Shown here: piece by piece, positions 1 through 8,086 of the stretch
Layout: every line of letters starts with the position of its first letter
Numbering within the stretch: position 1 is the stretch's first letter
Assembly (NCBI RefSeq): GCF_002814235.1
Contig: NZ_PHSU01000014.1
Span: 124,001 to 188,000, forward strand
DNA from: Pseudomonas sp. QS1027
GTDB taxonomy: Bacteria; Pseudomonadota; Gammaproteobacteria; Pseudomonadales; Pseudomonadaceae
DNA: 64,000 nt
Reading direction: 5' to 3'
Notes under the pieces: model-generated
What the model saw: only the letters and a program-made list of their open reading frames with translations
What the model was told of the DNA's origin: nothing
The model's database searches: none
Translations under genes and position numbers: made by a program

Positions 1-2
1 TG

Positions 3-686
3 TCGTTCGACGTGTTCCGGATCGATGTGAAGAACCGCATCACCTTGTCCCAGCGCATCGGTGGCGATGCCCTGGAGCAATACATCCAGAACACGGTCGG
101 GGTGGCCGGGGTGCATGATGTCAACTTCTTCACCAATGCCGCCGACACCCGCACCGATGGCGCCGAACTGGTGCTCAACTACCGCCAGCCCTGGGCCGGT
201 GGGCAGTTGGGGCTGACCACGGCGTATACCTACAACCACACCAAGGTCCTGTCGACCAAGGGCACGCCGTCGCAACTGACCGCCCTGGGCATTGGCAGTG
301 ACGCGCTGGTGGGGATAGAGGAGCGCAACACCCTGACCGATGCGGCGCCCAAGGACCGCTTTGTGTTCACCGCCAACTGGACTGATGACACCTGGGGATT
401 GCTGGGGCGTCTGACGCGCCAGGGTGAGACCACCCGGGTCTTCGACTTTGGCGATGGTGATCATCCGACGCAGACCTACGGCGCGGTGTGGCAGCTGGAT
501 GCCGAGGCGCAGTACAAGGTGACCAGGAACCTGACGGTGGCCCTGGGTGGCAATAACCTCACCGACAACTATCCGGCACGCTCCAACTCGCAGATCAACT
601 ATGGCGGTAATTTGCCGTACGACGTGTTGTCCGCGATCGGCACCAACGGTGCGTATTACTACGGGCGGGCGACTTACGCGTTTTAA
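3..686 (+). CDS. TonB-dependent outer-membrane receptor, C-terminal part
   Basis: The reading frame is open from the left edge, so the N-terminal plug and most of the barrel lie outside the window. What remains is the end of a 22-strand beta-barrel: alternating aromatic and polar strands, a 'GGNNLTDNYPARSNSQIN' type segment typical of the last strands of siderophore/TonB receptors, and a terminal Phe (ATYAF) that acts as the outer-membrane assembly signal. The ligand cannot be told from this part. A strong hairpin follows four bases after the stop codon. Confidence 0.85.
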   Translation, partial: SFDVFRIDVKNRITLSQRIGGDALEQYIQNTVGVAGVHDVNFFTNAADTRTDGAELVLNYRQPWAGGQLGLTTAYTYNHTKVLSTKGTPSQLTALGIGSDALVGIEERNTLTDAAPKDRFVFTANWTDDTWGLLGRLTRQGETTRVFDFGDGDHPTQTYGAVWQLDAEAQYKVTRNLTVALGGNNLTDNYPARSNSQINYGGNLPYDVLSAIGTNGAYYYGRATYAF

Positions 687-689
687 GGT

Positions 690-720
690 CTGTGGCGAGG
701 GGGCAAGCCCCTCGCCACAG
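690..720. terminator. 13-bp perfect hairpin between convergent genes
   Basis: CTGTGGCGAGGGG at 690-702 pairs with CCCCTCGCCACAG at 708-720 around a five-base loop, GCAAG. It lies between the receptor stop (686) and the stop of the opposing lipoprotein gene (724), so it can end transcription from both sides. There is no T-run. The sequence resembles the short REP palindromes of Pseudomonas, so it may be a REP used as a terminator. Confidence 0.7.
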
Positions 721-723
721 GGC

Positions 724-1185
724 CTAGAACGACACCTGTGCCGGCTGCGATAAACGCAACACCGACAAATCCCCCGTGATCCGCTTCCACGCCAGGCGAA
801 TGGCCTCGATGTCATTACCGTGCTGCGGGGTGTCTTCATGCAGGATCACGATCACCTTGGTCCCCAGCCGTTCGGGCTCCTTGGCCCCGTGGTCGCGCCA
901 TTGACCGTAGGCATCCAGTACGCTGAAACCATCGGGAAAGCGCGGCGTGACTTCCTGATCGAGAAACGCCCGCCAGCGTGCCGGGCTGATCACACCTTCC
1001 TGACCTTCCAGAGGCCCCACCGAGAAATACAGCTCGGTGCGCACCCATTGCGCCTGGGCCGGCCGGCTTGCGTCGCCCTGGAGGGTTGAGCTGCTGGGGT
1101 CCTTGGTGTGCACCGAAGCGACAGGCGCGCTGACGCAACCGGCAACTGCCAGGCACAGCGCCGCCAGCAAAAAACGTGAATGCAT
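724..1185 (-). CDS. DUF3574 lipoprotein
   Basis: 153 residues with a lipoprotein signal peptide ending in the lipobox AVAGC (Cys17), so probably lipid-anchored in the periplasm. The body has the DUF3574 pattern: 'WVRTELYFSVGPLEG', 'WRAFLDQEVTPRFPDGFSVLDAYGQWR' and a C-terminal 'VILHED' strand. The family has no established function. It stands alone, converging on the TonB receptor. Confidence 0.8.
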   Translation of the reverse strand: MHSRFLLAALCLAVAGCVSAPVASVHTKDPSSSTLQGDASRPAQAQWVRTELYFSVGPLEGQEGVISPARWRAFLDQEVTPRFPDGFSVLDAYGQWRDHGAKEPERLGTKVIVILHEDTPQHGNDIEAIRLAWKRITGDLSVLRLSQPAQVSF

Positions 1186-1586
1186 GAAATGTCCTTATTG
1201 TGTGTAGGAAAGTGGCTTGCCTATCACTATAAGGGGGCAGGTTTATATCTATAAAAGACCAAAAGAACATTGTTGGTTGTGGCTTTGGAATAAGACCGGG
1301 CGGGCGAGTAAAAAGCGATGTCTGTTTAGAATGATTATTTCCTTGAGTTATTTGATTAGTGGTTTTCCACATATCCATAACAGCCAAATCGATGTTATGA
1401 ATTTGTATTTATCTGTTTTTGTACTTGAATGGATGCCATAGCAGACGCCGGCCTGCAAATGGCGTCCTAAAGCCTGTCCTGGCATCCGCTTCGGCTGCTG
1501 GATCAGCGTCTTGCCGTGCATTGGGTTTTCTTTAGAATCCGCCCCATCAGCTTTACCCACTATCGAATCATTCAGGGAGTTTCACC
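1186..1586. other. AT-rich intergenic region without a convincing gene
   Basis: About 400 bases separate the lipoprotein gene start from the Met-rich gene. Roughly 1210-1435 is clearly AT-rich compared with the surroundings and carries only short open frames with atypical codon use and no ribosome site. The part next to 1586 holds the promoter-like sequence listed separately. The AT-rich stretch could be regulatory or a remnant of transferred DNA; I see no gene in it. Confidence 0.5.
1511..1538 (+). promoter_or_regulatory. Sigma-70-like promoter of the Met-rich gene
   Basis: TTGCCG (1511-1516) and TAGAAT (1533-1538) are separated by 16 bases and sit about 50 bases before the start codon. No copper-responsive (CueR/CopR-like) palindrome was recognised around it. 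Position and match make it plausible, not proven. Confidence 0.4.
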
Positions 1587-2093
1587 ATGATGAACGCCAT
1601 GCAGATGCAAATGCCGATGAACACCATGCCGATGATGCCGGCCATGGGGATGCCAATGATGATGGCAACCATGACCTGCGAAATGATGGACGACGGCATG
1701 CTGTGCAAAATGATGCCGGCTGCTGGCATGGACATGGCGATGTTCAAGAACAGCGCTGAAATGATGCAGATGATGATGAACTGCGGCATGCCGATGATGA
1801 TGCATTGCGGCAACATGAGCATGATGTGCATGTCCCGGTCGGCCATGGCCATGCCGATGATGAACATGATGATGCCAATGCCGATGATGGGCATGCCGAT
1901 GCCGTCGATGAAGTGCGTGATGGAATGCACCATGATGGCCGACTGCATGATGTGCAAAATCATGCCGATGGCCGGCATGAACATGGACATGATGAAGAAT
2001 TGCTGCACCCTGATGATGAAGATGATGAACGATTGCAGCATGCCGATGATGATGAGCTGCAATGGCATGCCCATGATGTGCTGCACCTGCTGA
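1587..2093 (+). CDS. Ultra methionine/cysteine-rich protein with duplicated domain
   Basis: 168 residues, of which I count 71 Met (42%) and 16 Cys; only one His and very few aromatic residues. No signal peptide is evident. The protein is a tandem duplication: residues about 30-82 (TCEMMDDGMLCKMMP...) align with about 113-165 (ECTMMADCMMCKIMP...), keeping MP, AGM, MMK/MFKN, GMPMMM/SMPMMM and most Cys positions, with Met/Pro-rich linkers before each copy. AGGGAG at 1574-1579 is seven bases before the ATG, and an intrinsic terminator follows, so it is a real single-gene unit. Met and Cys suggest soft-metal (Cu(I)/Ag(I)) binding or an oxidant (HOCl/peroxide) sink; both are inference. I do not recognise a named family. 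Confidence 0.85.
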   Translation: MMNAMQMQMPMNTMPMMPAMGMPMMMATMTCEMMDDGMLCKMMPAAGMDMAMFKNSAEMMQMMMNCGMPMMMHCGNMSMMCMSRSAMAMPMMNMMMPMPMMGMPMPSMKCVMECTMMADCMMCKIMPMAGMNMDMMKNCCTLMMKMMNDCSMPMMMSCNGMPMMCCTC

Positions 2094-2108
2094 TCGATTG
2101 AATCAGTA

Positions 2109-2145
2109 AAAAAGCCCGGCTGGAGTGATCCTCGCCGGGCTTTTT
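2109..2145. terminator. Bidirectional rho-independent terminator
   Basis: AAAAAGCCCGGC (2109-2120) pairs with GCCGGGCTTTTT (2134-2145) around a 13-base loop. The T-run on the plus strand ends the Met-rich gene, and the A-run gives a T-run on the minus strand for the XRE-cupin gene whose stop is at 2162. Confidence 0.9.
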
Positions 2146-2161
2146 CGTGGCTGTCGGTTAT

Positions 2162-2809
2162 TCAGTCCAGGCGTTCGGGGTGGGTCACCACCAGGTAGGC
2201 CACGGCTTCGCTGTCGGCGGGATTGCGATAGCGGTGCGGCTGGTCGGCGTAGAACAGGATCGAGTCACCGGTGGAAAGCAGGTAGCGTTCGTCGTTGACG
2301 CTGATCTCCAGCACGCCCTGGGACACCACCAGGTTTTCCTGGACGCCGGGACCGTGGCCCTCGGAGATATCCTCGCCCAGCGGGCTCAGGCGCAGCTCGT
2401 AGAACTCCGATTGGCGGGCCACGTCGAAAGGGAAGAGGGCGCGGCTGACAAACGCACCGTTGGCGCTGACCAGGCGTTTGCTCTTGCTTGCCGAGAGCAC
2501 GGCAACCCCTTCAAAGGCACGGTGTTCGAGAAACGCCGCCACCGAGACCTTCAGGCCCTTGGCGATTTTGCACAGTACCTTGATCGACGGCACGCTGCGC
2601 CCGGACTCGATCTGCGCCAGCATCGCCCGGCTCACGCCGCATTGGCGGGCGAGGGCGTCGAGGGACAAGTGATGCTTGCCGCGCAGGCGTTGCAGATTCT
2701 GCGCGACCCTTTCACCGATCGGGTCTTCTTCAAGGGGTTGCAGGTTGTTCAGGTCCAGCAGCGGTTCGTCGGCGCTGGCCAGAAACCGTGTCGGGTCCGG
2801 TGCATTCAC
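2162..2809 (-). CDS. XRE-family regulator with C-terminal cupin sensor
   Basis: With the GTG start at 2809 the protein has 215 residues. Residues about 36-94 form a Cro/CI helix-turn-helix (LSLDALARQCGVSRAMLAQIESG, then SVPSIKVLCKIAKGL), and about 140-212 form a cupin barrel (GHGPGVQENLVVSQGVLEI, LSTGDSILFYADQPHRYRN). The architecture belongs to the regulators that sense small metabolites through a cupin domain, often controlling amino-acid or polyamine catabolism. The start is chosen because GTG overlaps the TGA of the upstream 53-residue gene (GTGA), implying coupled translation; an in-frame ATG at 2890 exists but lies inside the upstream gene. Confidence 0.8.
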   Translation of the reverse strand: MNAPDPTRFLASADEPLLDLNNLQPLEEDPIGERVAQNLQRLRGKHHLSLDALARQCGVSRAMLAQIESGRSVPSIKVLCKIAKGLKVSVAAFLEHRAFEGVAVLSASKSKRLVSANGAFVSRALFPFDVARQSEFYELRLSPLGEDISEGHGPGVQENLVVSQGVLEISVNDERYLLSTGDSILFYADQPHRYRNPADSEAVAYLVVTHPERLD

Positions 2810-2967
2810 GCGTGACGGGTCTCGCTGGCACGGGCCAGTTGCACCCATTGGAAGGCTTGCTGGCCGGCATTGCGTGCATACATTTCCCACAGCGCTCGGG
2901 CCAGCTTCTGCGCGTGCTTGCGCTTGCGGTACTGGGCGAGGTCGATAACGCTATCAGTTGGACTCAT
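2806..2967 (-). CDS. Small conserved-looking 53-residue protein
   Basis: Starts MSPTDSVIDLAQYRKRKHAQ and is basic and helical, with Trp and Tyr residues in the middle (ALWEMYARNAG). GGAGAG is placed correctly before ATG 2967. Its stop overlaps the GTG start of the XRE-cupin regulator, so the two form a translationally coupled pair. There is no signal peptide or membrane segment. Function is unknown; co-translation suggests it acts with the regulator, for example as a partner or antagonist. Confidence 0.7.
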   Translation of the reverse strand: MSPTDSVIDLAQYRKRKHAQKLARALWEMYARNAGQQAFQWVQLARASETRHA

Positions 2968-3151
2968 AAGGGCTCTCCATTGTCGCGATGACTGGACGGG
3001 ATGAGCTGAGAGTACGTCGAACGTTTTAATAACAATAAATATTGATTGTTTATTTATTAATGCTTTTTTGATCTTATGCGCGTGACGAGATGGACAAATC
3101 ACCGCCATCAAAGGCCGGAGCCCCTGATGGCCAGGCGATATGACCTTGGCG

Positions 3152-4618
3152 CTACTCCACGGCCCAGCCGCCCCCCAGGGCGCGGAACGTGGCGACGGCG
3201 GCACGCGCGTCGTTGGCATTGAGCTCTGCCATCTGGTTTCGTGTGCGGAGCAGTTCGCTGTCCTCGTTCAACACTTCGATCAGGCTCACCGCCCCGCCCT
3301 GGTACGCCTCGCTGGCCGCTTGTCGCGCGGTTTGCCTGGCGGTGATTTCAAGGGCCAGTTCCTGACGTTGGGCCTCGAGTTGAGTCAGGGTCACCACGGC
3401 GTTTTCAACATCTTCGCTGGCGCGCAGCATCGACTGGCGGTATTCGGCCAGCGCCTGGGCGTTTGCGCCTTTGGCCTGGGCGACCTCGGCGTCGACATGG
3501 CCGAAATCGAACAGGCGCCAATGCAGCCCCAACAGCGCCTGTGGCTGGAAGGCCTGGGCGCTGAACAGCGAGCCGCTGTGCAGGCTGGAGAAGCCCAGCA
3601 GGCCGCCCAGAGAAACCTTCGGGTAGAACTCGGCAACCGCTACGCCGATCCGCTCGTTGCTGGCCGCCAGGCGCCGTTCGGCGGCGATGACATCCGGGCG
3701 CCGGCGCAGCATTTCTCCGGGCGCAATGCTGGCCGGGATTTGTGGAACCTTGTAATCGAATTTTTCCGGTGCGCTACCGGCCAGGTCGCGGGCATAGGTC
3801 CCGGGCGCGGCGCCCATCAGCACGTCGAGCCGATTGAGTTGCACCGCCAGTTCGGTGCGCAAGGGTGGCAGGGTGGTACGCGCCTGTTGCAGCACGGCCC
3901 TGGCCTGGGCGGTTTCGCGCTGGTTGCCCAGCCCTTGGGCCAGGCGGCTTTCGACCAGGCCGAGCAAATCACCCTGGTTTTTTATCTGTTGTTCGGTCAC
4001 CTGAATCCGCTGCTGGGCACCGCGAATTCGCAAGTAAGCGTCAGCGGCTTCGGCGGCCACGGAAACGCGCACGCCTGCCTGGCTGGCTTGTGCGGCCTGG
4101 GCGTCATCCAGCGCGGCCTGCTCGCCACGCTTGAGTCCTCCGGCCAGATCCAGCTCCCAGCTCGCACCGGCGCCGATATTGCTCAGGGTTTGATTGCGCT
4201 CGTAGCCTGGCTGGGGGCTCGCGAGTTGGCCCTCGGGACTTTCCAGCGATTGGCGCTGCCGCACGACCTGTCCATCGAGGCTGCCTTGAGGCATACGCGT
4301 CGCGCCGGCCTCTTGGGCGACGGCACGCGCCTGCTCGACACGGGCCATGGCTACGGCCAAGTCGAGGTTCTGCGCCAGGACTTTCTGAATCAACTGGGTC
4401 AGTTGCGGGTCATCAAAGCCTTTCCACCAGTTTTCCAGTGCGGGGGCGGGGCGCCCGGCGTCGCGCTGCTGCAGGGCGTCTTGCGCCATGAATCGGGCGG
4501 CGGCCTGATCGGCGGGGCGCTGGTAGTCCGGTCCCACCGTGCAGCCGGCCACCGTCATGGCCAGTGCGGCCAGTACAAAGCGCCCGTGGGGAAGCATGCG
4601 ATCAAGCAAAGTGTTCAT
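3152..4618 (-). CDS. Outer-membrane efflux lipoprotein (NodT/OprM family)
   Basis: 488 residues from ATG 4616-4618, preceded by GAGG. A lipobox VAGC puts the lipidated Cys at residue 26, followed by TVGPDYQRP, the standard start of NodT-type outer-membrane factors. Two OEP repeats follow, with the 'RRPDVIAAERRLAASNERIGVAVAEFYP' motif in the second half. It forms the trimeric exit duct of a tripartite pump. It is last in the operon behind the EmrB-like and EmrA-like genes (20-base gap), so it presumably works with them. Confidence 0.92.
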   Translation of the reverse strand: MNTLLDRMLPHGRFVLAALAMTVAGCTVGPDYQRPADQAAARFMAQDALQQRDAGRPAPALENWWKGFDDPQLTQLIQKVLAQNLDLAVAMARVEQARAVAQEAGATRMPQGSLDGQVVRQRQSLESPEGQLASPQPGYERNQTLSNIGAGASWELDLAGGLKRGEQAALDDAQAAQASQAGVRVSVAAEAADAYLRIRGAQQRIQVTEQQIKNQGDLLGLVESRLAQGLGNQRETAQARAVLQQARTTLPPLRTELAVQLNRLDVLMGAAPGTYARDLAGSAPEKFDYKVPQIPASIAPGEMLRRRPDVIAAERRLAASNERIGVAVAEFYPKVSLGGLLGFSSLHSGSLFSAQAFQPQALLGLHWRLFDFGHVDAEVAQAKGANAQALAEYRQSMLRASEDVENAVVTLTQLEAQRQELALEITARQTARQAASEAYQGGAVSLIEVLNEDSELLRTRNQMAELNANDARAAVATFRALGGGWAVE

Positions 4619-4638
4619 CGAATAATCCTCAAACGTGA

Positions 4639-6204
4639 TTAATGAGCGTCGGCGGACGGTTGTTTGGGCGGCTGGACCTTGTGCATCAACGGCACCAGCA
4701 ACGTGGCGGCCACGAAGCAGACCATGATCATCAGGAAGGCGTCGGCGTAAGTCAGCGTTTGTGCCTCTCGCCAGGTCAGGGCCCACACTTGGCGCAACGC
4801 AAGCTGGCTGGCGTCAATGCTGTTCTGCCCGAGCAGTTGTGCATTCACCGTGAGTTGGTCGATCCAGGTATTCATGGCTTCGTTGCGGGTATTGAGGTGC
4901 TCGGCCAGTCTCAGGAAATGCAGGTTGGTCCGGTCGTTGAGCACGGTGGCACAGGCGGCGATACCGATGGCGCCGCCCAGGTTGCGCATCAGGTTGAACA
5001 GGCCGGAGGCCAGTTTCAGGCGCGCGGGAGCCAGCGAGCCAAGGGTGAGGGTCACTACGGGCGGCACCGCCATTTGCTGGGCGAAGCCACGTATGGCCTG
5101 CGGTAGCAGCAGTTCCCTGGCACCCCAGTCATGGGTGATGGGGGAGAAGTCCCACATCGACAGGGCAAACAAGGACAGGCCCAGCATCAGGATCCAGCGC
5201 AGGTCGATGCGGTTGGCCAGGATCGCATACACCGGGATCGCCAGCAGTTGGAACACACCCGTGGAAAACACTGCCAGGCCGATGTCCAGCGAGCCGTATC
5301 CACGGACGCGCCCTAGAAACAGCGGCGTCAGGTAGATGGTGGCGAAAATGCCGATACCGGTGATAAAGGAAAACAGGCAGCCCAGGGCAAAATTGCGATC
5401 ACCCAGTGCGCGCAGGTCGACGATGGGTTCGGCAATCTCCAGGCAGCGCCAGATGAACAATCCGCCGCTGATGCCGGCAATCCAGGCGGTAGTGGCGATG
5501 GTGCCGTCGCTGAACCAGTTCCAGCGTGGTCCTTCTTCCAGGGTGTACTCCAGGCAACCCAGAAACACCGCCATCAGCGCCATGCCGATATAGTCGGCGC
5601 CCTTGAGCAAGGCCGGGTTGGGGCGATCAACCTTGACCAGCATCGGCACGACAAAGGTCACGAACAGCCCGGGTACCAGGTTGATGTAGAACAGCCAGTG
5701 CCAGGATGATATATCGGTGATCCAGCCTCCTACCGCCGGGCCCAGGGTCGGGGCCAACGAGGCGATGGCGCCGATGGTGGAGGCGGCGATCACCCGCTGT
5801 TTGCCGGTGAAATACATGAATGCCGTGGTGAACACCAGCGGGATCATCGAGCCGCCGAGAAAACCCTGCAAGGCGCGAAAGGCAATCATGCTCTGGATGT
5901 TCCAGGCCAACGCGCACAGCAGGCTGGTCAAGGTGAAACCGGCTGCCGACACGGCGAACAACCAGCGCGTGCTCATCACGCGCGAGAGCCAGCCGGACAT
6001 GGGGATCACGATGATCTCCGCGATCAGGTAGGCGGTCTGTACCCAGGCCGTGTCGTCGGCGCCGGCCGACAGACCGCCGCCAATATCCTTGAGCGAGGCA
6101 GAGACGATCTGGATATCGATCAGGGCGATGAACATGCCGACGCACATGGTGGCGAAAGCCGCCACTTTTTGTGCCATGGTCAGTGTGGGCAGTGGGTTGT
6201 TCAT
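4639..6204 (-). CDS. EmrB-type MFS drug exporter (DHA2, 14 TM)
   Basis: 521 residues, the usual length for DHA2 proton antiporters of the EmrB/QacA family. Motif C, LGPAVGGWITD, and the first helix 'MFIALIDIQIVSASLKDI' are visible. It pumps substrates from the inner membrane through the adaptor and outer-membrane factor encoded on either side. Its ATG overlaps the stop of the EmrA-like gene (ATGA at 6201-6204). The natural substrate is unknown; HxlR control suggests induction by quinones, aldehydes or other electrophiles. Confidence 0.92.
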   Translation of the reverse strand: MNNPLPTLTMAQKVAAFATMCVGMFIALIDIQIVSASLKDIGGGLSAGADDTAWVQTAYLIAEIIVIPMSGWLSRVMSTRWLFAVSAAGFTLTSLLCALAWNIQSMIAFRALQGFLGGSMIPLVFTTAFMYFTGKQRVIAASTIGAIASLAPTLGPAVGGWITDISSWHWLFYINLVPGLFVTFVVPMLVKVDRPNPALLKGADYIGMALMAVFLGCLEYTLEEGPRWNWFSDGTIATTAWIAGISGGLFIWRCLEIAEPIVDLRALGDRNFALGCLFSFITGIGIFATIYLTPLFLGRVRGYGSLDIGLAVFSTGVFQLLAIPVYAILANRIDLRWILMLGLSLFALSMWDFSPITHDWGARELLLPQAIRGFAQQMAVPPVVTLTLGSLAPARLKLASGLFNLMRNLGGAIGIAACATVLNDRTNLHFLRLAEHLNTRNEAMNTWIDQLTVNAQLLGQNSIDASQLALRQVWALTWREAQTLTYADAFLMIMVCFVAATLLVPLMHKVQPPKQPSADAH

Positions 6205-7325
6205 GGCCGGCCCGCCACGGCGACGTCATCGGATGGCAGTGCATCATGGGTGTTCACCCGGGCAACCACCGACAGCCCGGGGCGCAGCGCACCCAATTGT
6301 GCGTCGGCGCTGTCCAGGCGTACCCGGACGGGGACTCGCTGGACAATCTTGGTGAAGTTGCCCGTGGCATTTTCCGGTGGCAGCACGCTGAACTGCGCGC
6401 CGGTGGCTGGCGCCAGGCTTTCGATGTGCCCGTGGAACTCACGGCCGGGCAGGATATCGGCCCGGATACTGACCGCTTGGCCAGCCTGCATGCGCGCCAG
6501 TTGGTCTTCCTTGAAGTTGGCGTCGACCCACAGCCCCCTTGCCGGCACCACCGCGATCAGCTGGCTGCCGGCGGCGGCATAGGTGCCGACCCTGGCACGA
6601 CGGTTACCGATGTAACCATCGACAGGCGCGCGCAACTCGGTATAGCCGATGTTCAACTGGGCCTGTTCACGCTCGGCTTGGGCTTGTTGCAGCGCTGCCC
6701 GGGCCTGGCCGCGCTGGCTTTCGATCACGTCCAGTTGCCGGCGAGCCGCGAGCAGCCCGGCCTCGGCGCGGGCGTGATCGGCACGCGCGGTCTTCCAGGT
6801 GGCATCGACGCGCTGGGCACTCTCGACCGATACGGCCTGGCTGCGCACCAGATTCTGATAGCGCGCGTGATCGTCTCCGGCCCGTTGCGTCTCGGCATCC
6901 GAAGCATCGATCTGCGCCTTGGCCTGGTTGATGACCGCTTGTTGCAACTGTTCGGTCGCGTCGAGATTGACCAGGCTGGCCTGTTGCGCCGCCACGGCGC
7001 CATCGGCCTTGTCCAGGGCGGCGCGGTAGTCGCGTACATCGATACGGGCAAGCAGGTCGCCGGCTTTGACAAACTGGTTGTCCAGCACCGCCACCTCGCT
7101 GATGTAACCCGGCACCTTGGCGCTGATGACCGTGACATCGGCGCCCACGTAGGCGTCGTCGGTGTCTTCGATGAAGCGCCCGGCCCACCACCAGTGGCCG
7201 CCATAGCCGACGGCGCCGATGACGGCGAGGGTCAACAGCCCGAGGCGCAATGCCTGCTTGCGGCGGACGGGGGTGGATGAGACGGGGGGGACGGGTTCGG
7301 GCTCAACGCTGACTTGGGTTGCCAT
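6201..7325 (-). CDS. EmrA/HlyD-family membrane-fusion protein
   Basis: 374 residues. A proline-rich cytoplasmic start (EPEPVPPVSS) and a basic stretch (RRK) precede a single membrane helix at about 35-50. The periplasmic part has a biotinyl-lipoyl half (TVISAKVPGYISEVAVLDNQFVKAGDLLARID), a long coiled coil at about 95-210, and the second lipoyl half (ELRAPVDGYIGNRRARVGTYAAAG). It bridges the EmrB-like pump and the outer-membrane factor. ATG 7325 is preferred over an upstream ATG because AAAGG lies just before it and the upstream extension has no family similarity. Confidence 0.9.
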   Translation of the reverse strand: MATQVSVEPEPVPPVSSTPVRRKQALRLGLLTLAVIGAVGYGGHWWWAGRFIEDTDDAYVGADVTVISAKVPGYISEVAVLDNQFVKAGDLLARIDVRDYRAALDKADGAVAAQQASLVNLDATEQLQQAVINQAKAQIDASDAETQRAGDDHARYQNLVRSQAVSVESAQRVDATWKTARADHARAEAGLLAARRQLDVIESQRGQARAALQQAQAEREQAQLNIGYTELRAPVDGYIGNRRARVGTYAAAGSQLIAVVPARGLWVDANFKEDQLARMQAGQAVSIRADILPGREFHGHIESLAPATGAQFSVLPPENATGNFTKIVQRVPVRVRLDSADAQLGALRPGLSVVARVNTHDALPSDDVAVAGRP

Positions 7326-7348
7326 GGCGAAATGACCTTTGCGAAACG

Positions 7349-7870
7349 TTAATTGGGAAAGTGGCTGACCAGGGCATCGCTCTGGCGATAGGCCTGGCCG
7401 GTACGGACACGCCATTGAGTCAATTCATCGGCATCATGGGATACATGCACCCGGTGGCCTTCGGGGGTGATGGGCTTGCCGGTATTGGCATCCATCAGCG
7501 TCAGCGCCACGGGTTGTCCGGTGGTTTCGTCCGCCAGGAAAACCTTGTCTGAACCGCTGGAGTGGCGAGCGCCCCAGGCCATCAGCGTGAGAATGACCGG
7601 GCGTAGCTCCCGGCCCGCTTCGGTGAGGTGGTACTCATGGCGTGGCGGGTTGTCCTGATAGGGGCGGCGCTCCAGCAAACCGGCGGCCACCAGATCATTC
7701 AGGCGGCGGGTCAGGGTGTTCGAGGCAATACCCAGGCTGTTGAGGAACTCGTCGAAACGGCGCAGGCCGTAGAAGGCATCGCGCAGGATCAGCAAGCTCC
7801 AGCCGTCACCAATATGCTCGAGGGCATGGGCGACCGGACAAGGCATGGGTTGGAAGCTGGCTCTTTTCAT
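7349..7870 (-). CDS. HxlR-family transcriptional regulator
   Basis: 173 residues with the HxlR signature near the N-terminus: MPCPVAHALEHIGDGWSLLILRDAFYGLRRFDEFLNSLGIASNTLTRRL, including the redox-type Cys11. The C-terminal extension beyond about residue 110 is longer than in the shortest family members (about 110-120 residues) and has a 'FLADETTGQPVALTLMDANTGKPI' segment found in HxlR proteins with extra C-terminal domains. It is the first gene of the efflux operon (23-base gap to the EmrA-like gene), so it probably regulates itself and the pump. Confidence 0.9.
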   Translation of the reverse strand: MKRASFQPMPCPVAHALEHIGDGWSLLILRDAFYGLRRFDEFLNSLGIASNTLTRRLNDLVAAGLLERRPYQDNPPRHEYHLTEAGRELRPVILTLMAWGARHSSGSDKVFLADETTGQPVALTLMDANTGKPITPEGHRVHVSHDADELTQWRVRTGQAYRQSDALVSHFPN

Positions 7871-7926
7871 TGGATTTCTCCAGGTCGGTGTTTAATTTTA
7901 TTACGCTCATAATATTTCATAGTGGA

Positions 7927-7939
7927 TTTCATAATGAAA
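7927..7939. promoter_or_regulatory. Candidate HxlR operator palindrome
   Basis: TTTCAT-A-ATGAAA is a perfect 13-bp palindrome about 57 bases upstream of the HxlR start, with another copy of the half-site (TTTCAT) at 7915-7920. The surrounding segment is AT-rich, as expected of a promoter. Binding is inferred from position only. Confidence 0.35.
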
Positions 7940-8086
7940 GTGACTTTTGCAAAAAAACGATGCCGATCGTCGGCCAGCGCTGGGGGCCGGGGCGAGGTCA
8001 GTTCTCAACTGAGCGGAATCAGGGGCTGCCCGCTCGACGGAGCGGGGCGGAGGGAGTCAGCAGGGAGGGGGCTGGGCGCCCTGATT

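Noticed and set aside
1217..1441. 74-residue plus-strand frame in the AT-rich gap
   Set aside because: No ribosome site, atypical codon use, ends at a random stop; no recognisable pattern.
1568..2086. 172-residue Ile/Met/His-rich frame on the minus strand of the Met-rich gene
   Set aside because: It is the mirror image of the ATG/CAT repeats; the plus strand has the ribosome site, the terminator and the conserved Cys pattern.
3140..4642. 500-residue plus-strand frame
   Set aside because: Complete antisense of the outer-membrane efflux gene; Gly/Gln/His-rich composition typical of shadows in GC-rich DNA.
6171..7280. 369-residue plus-strand frame
   Set aside because: Antisense of the EmrA-like gene; no start signal and no domain pattern.
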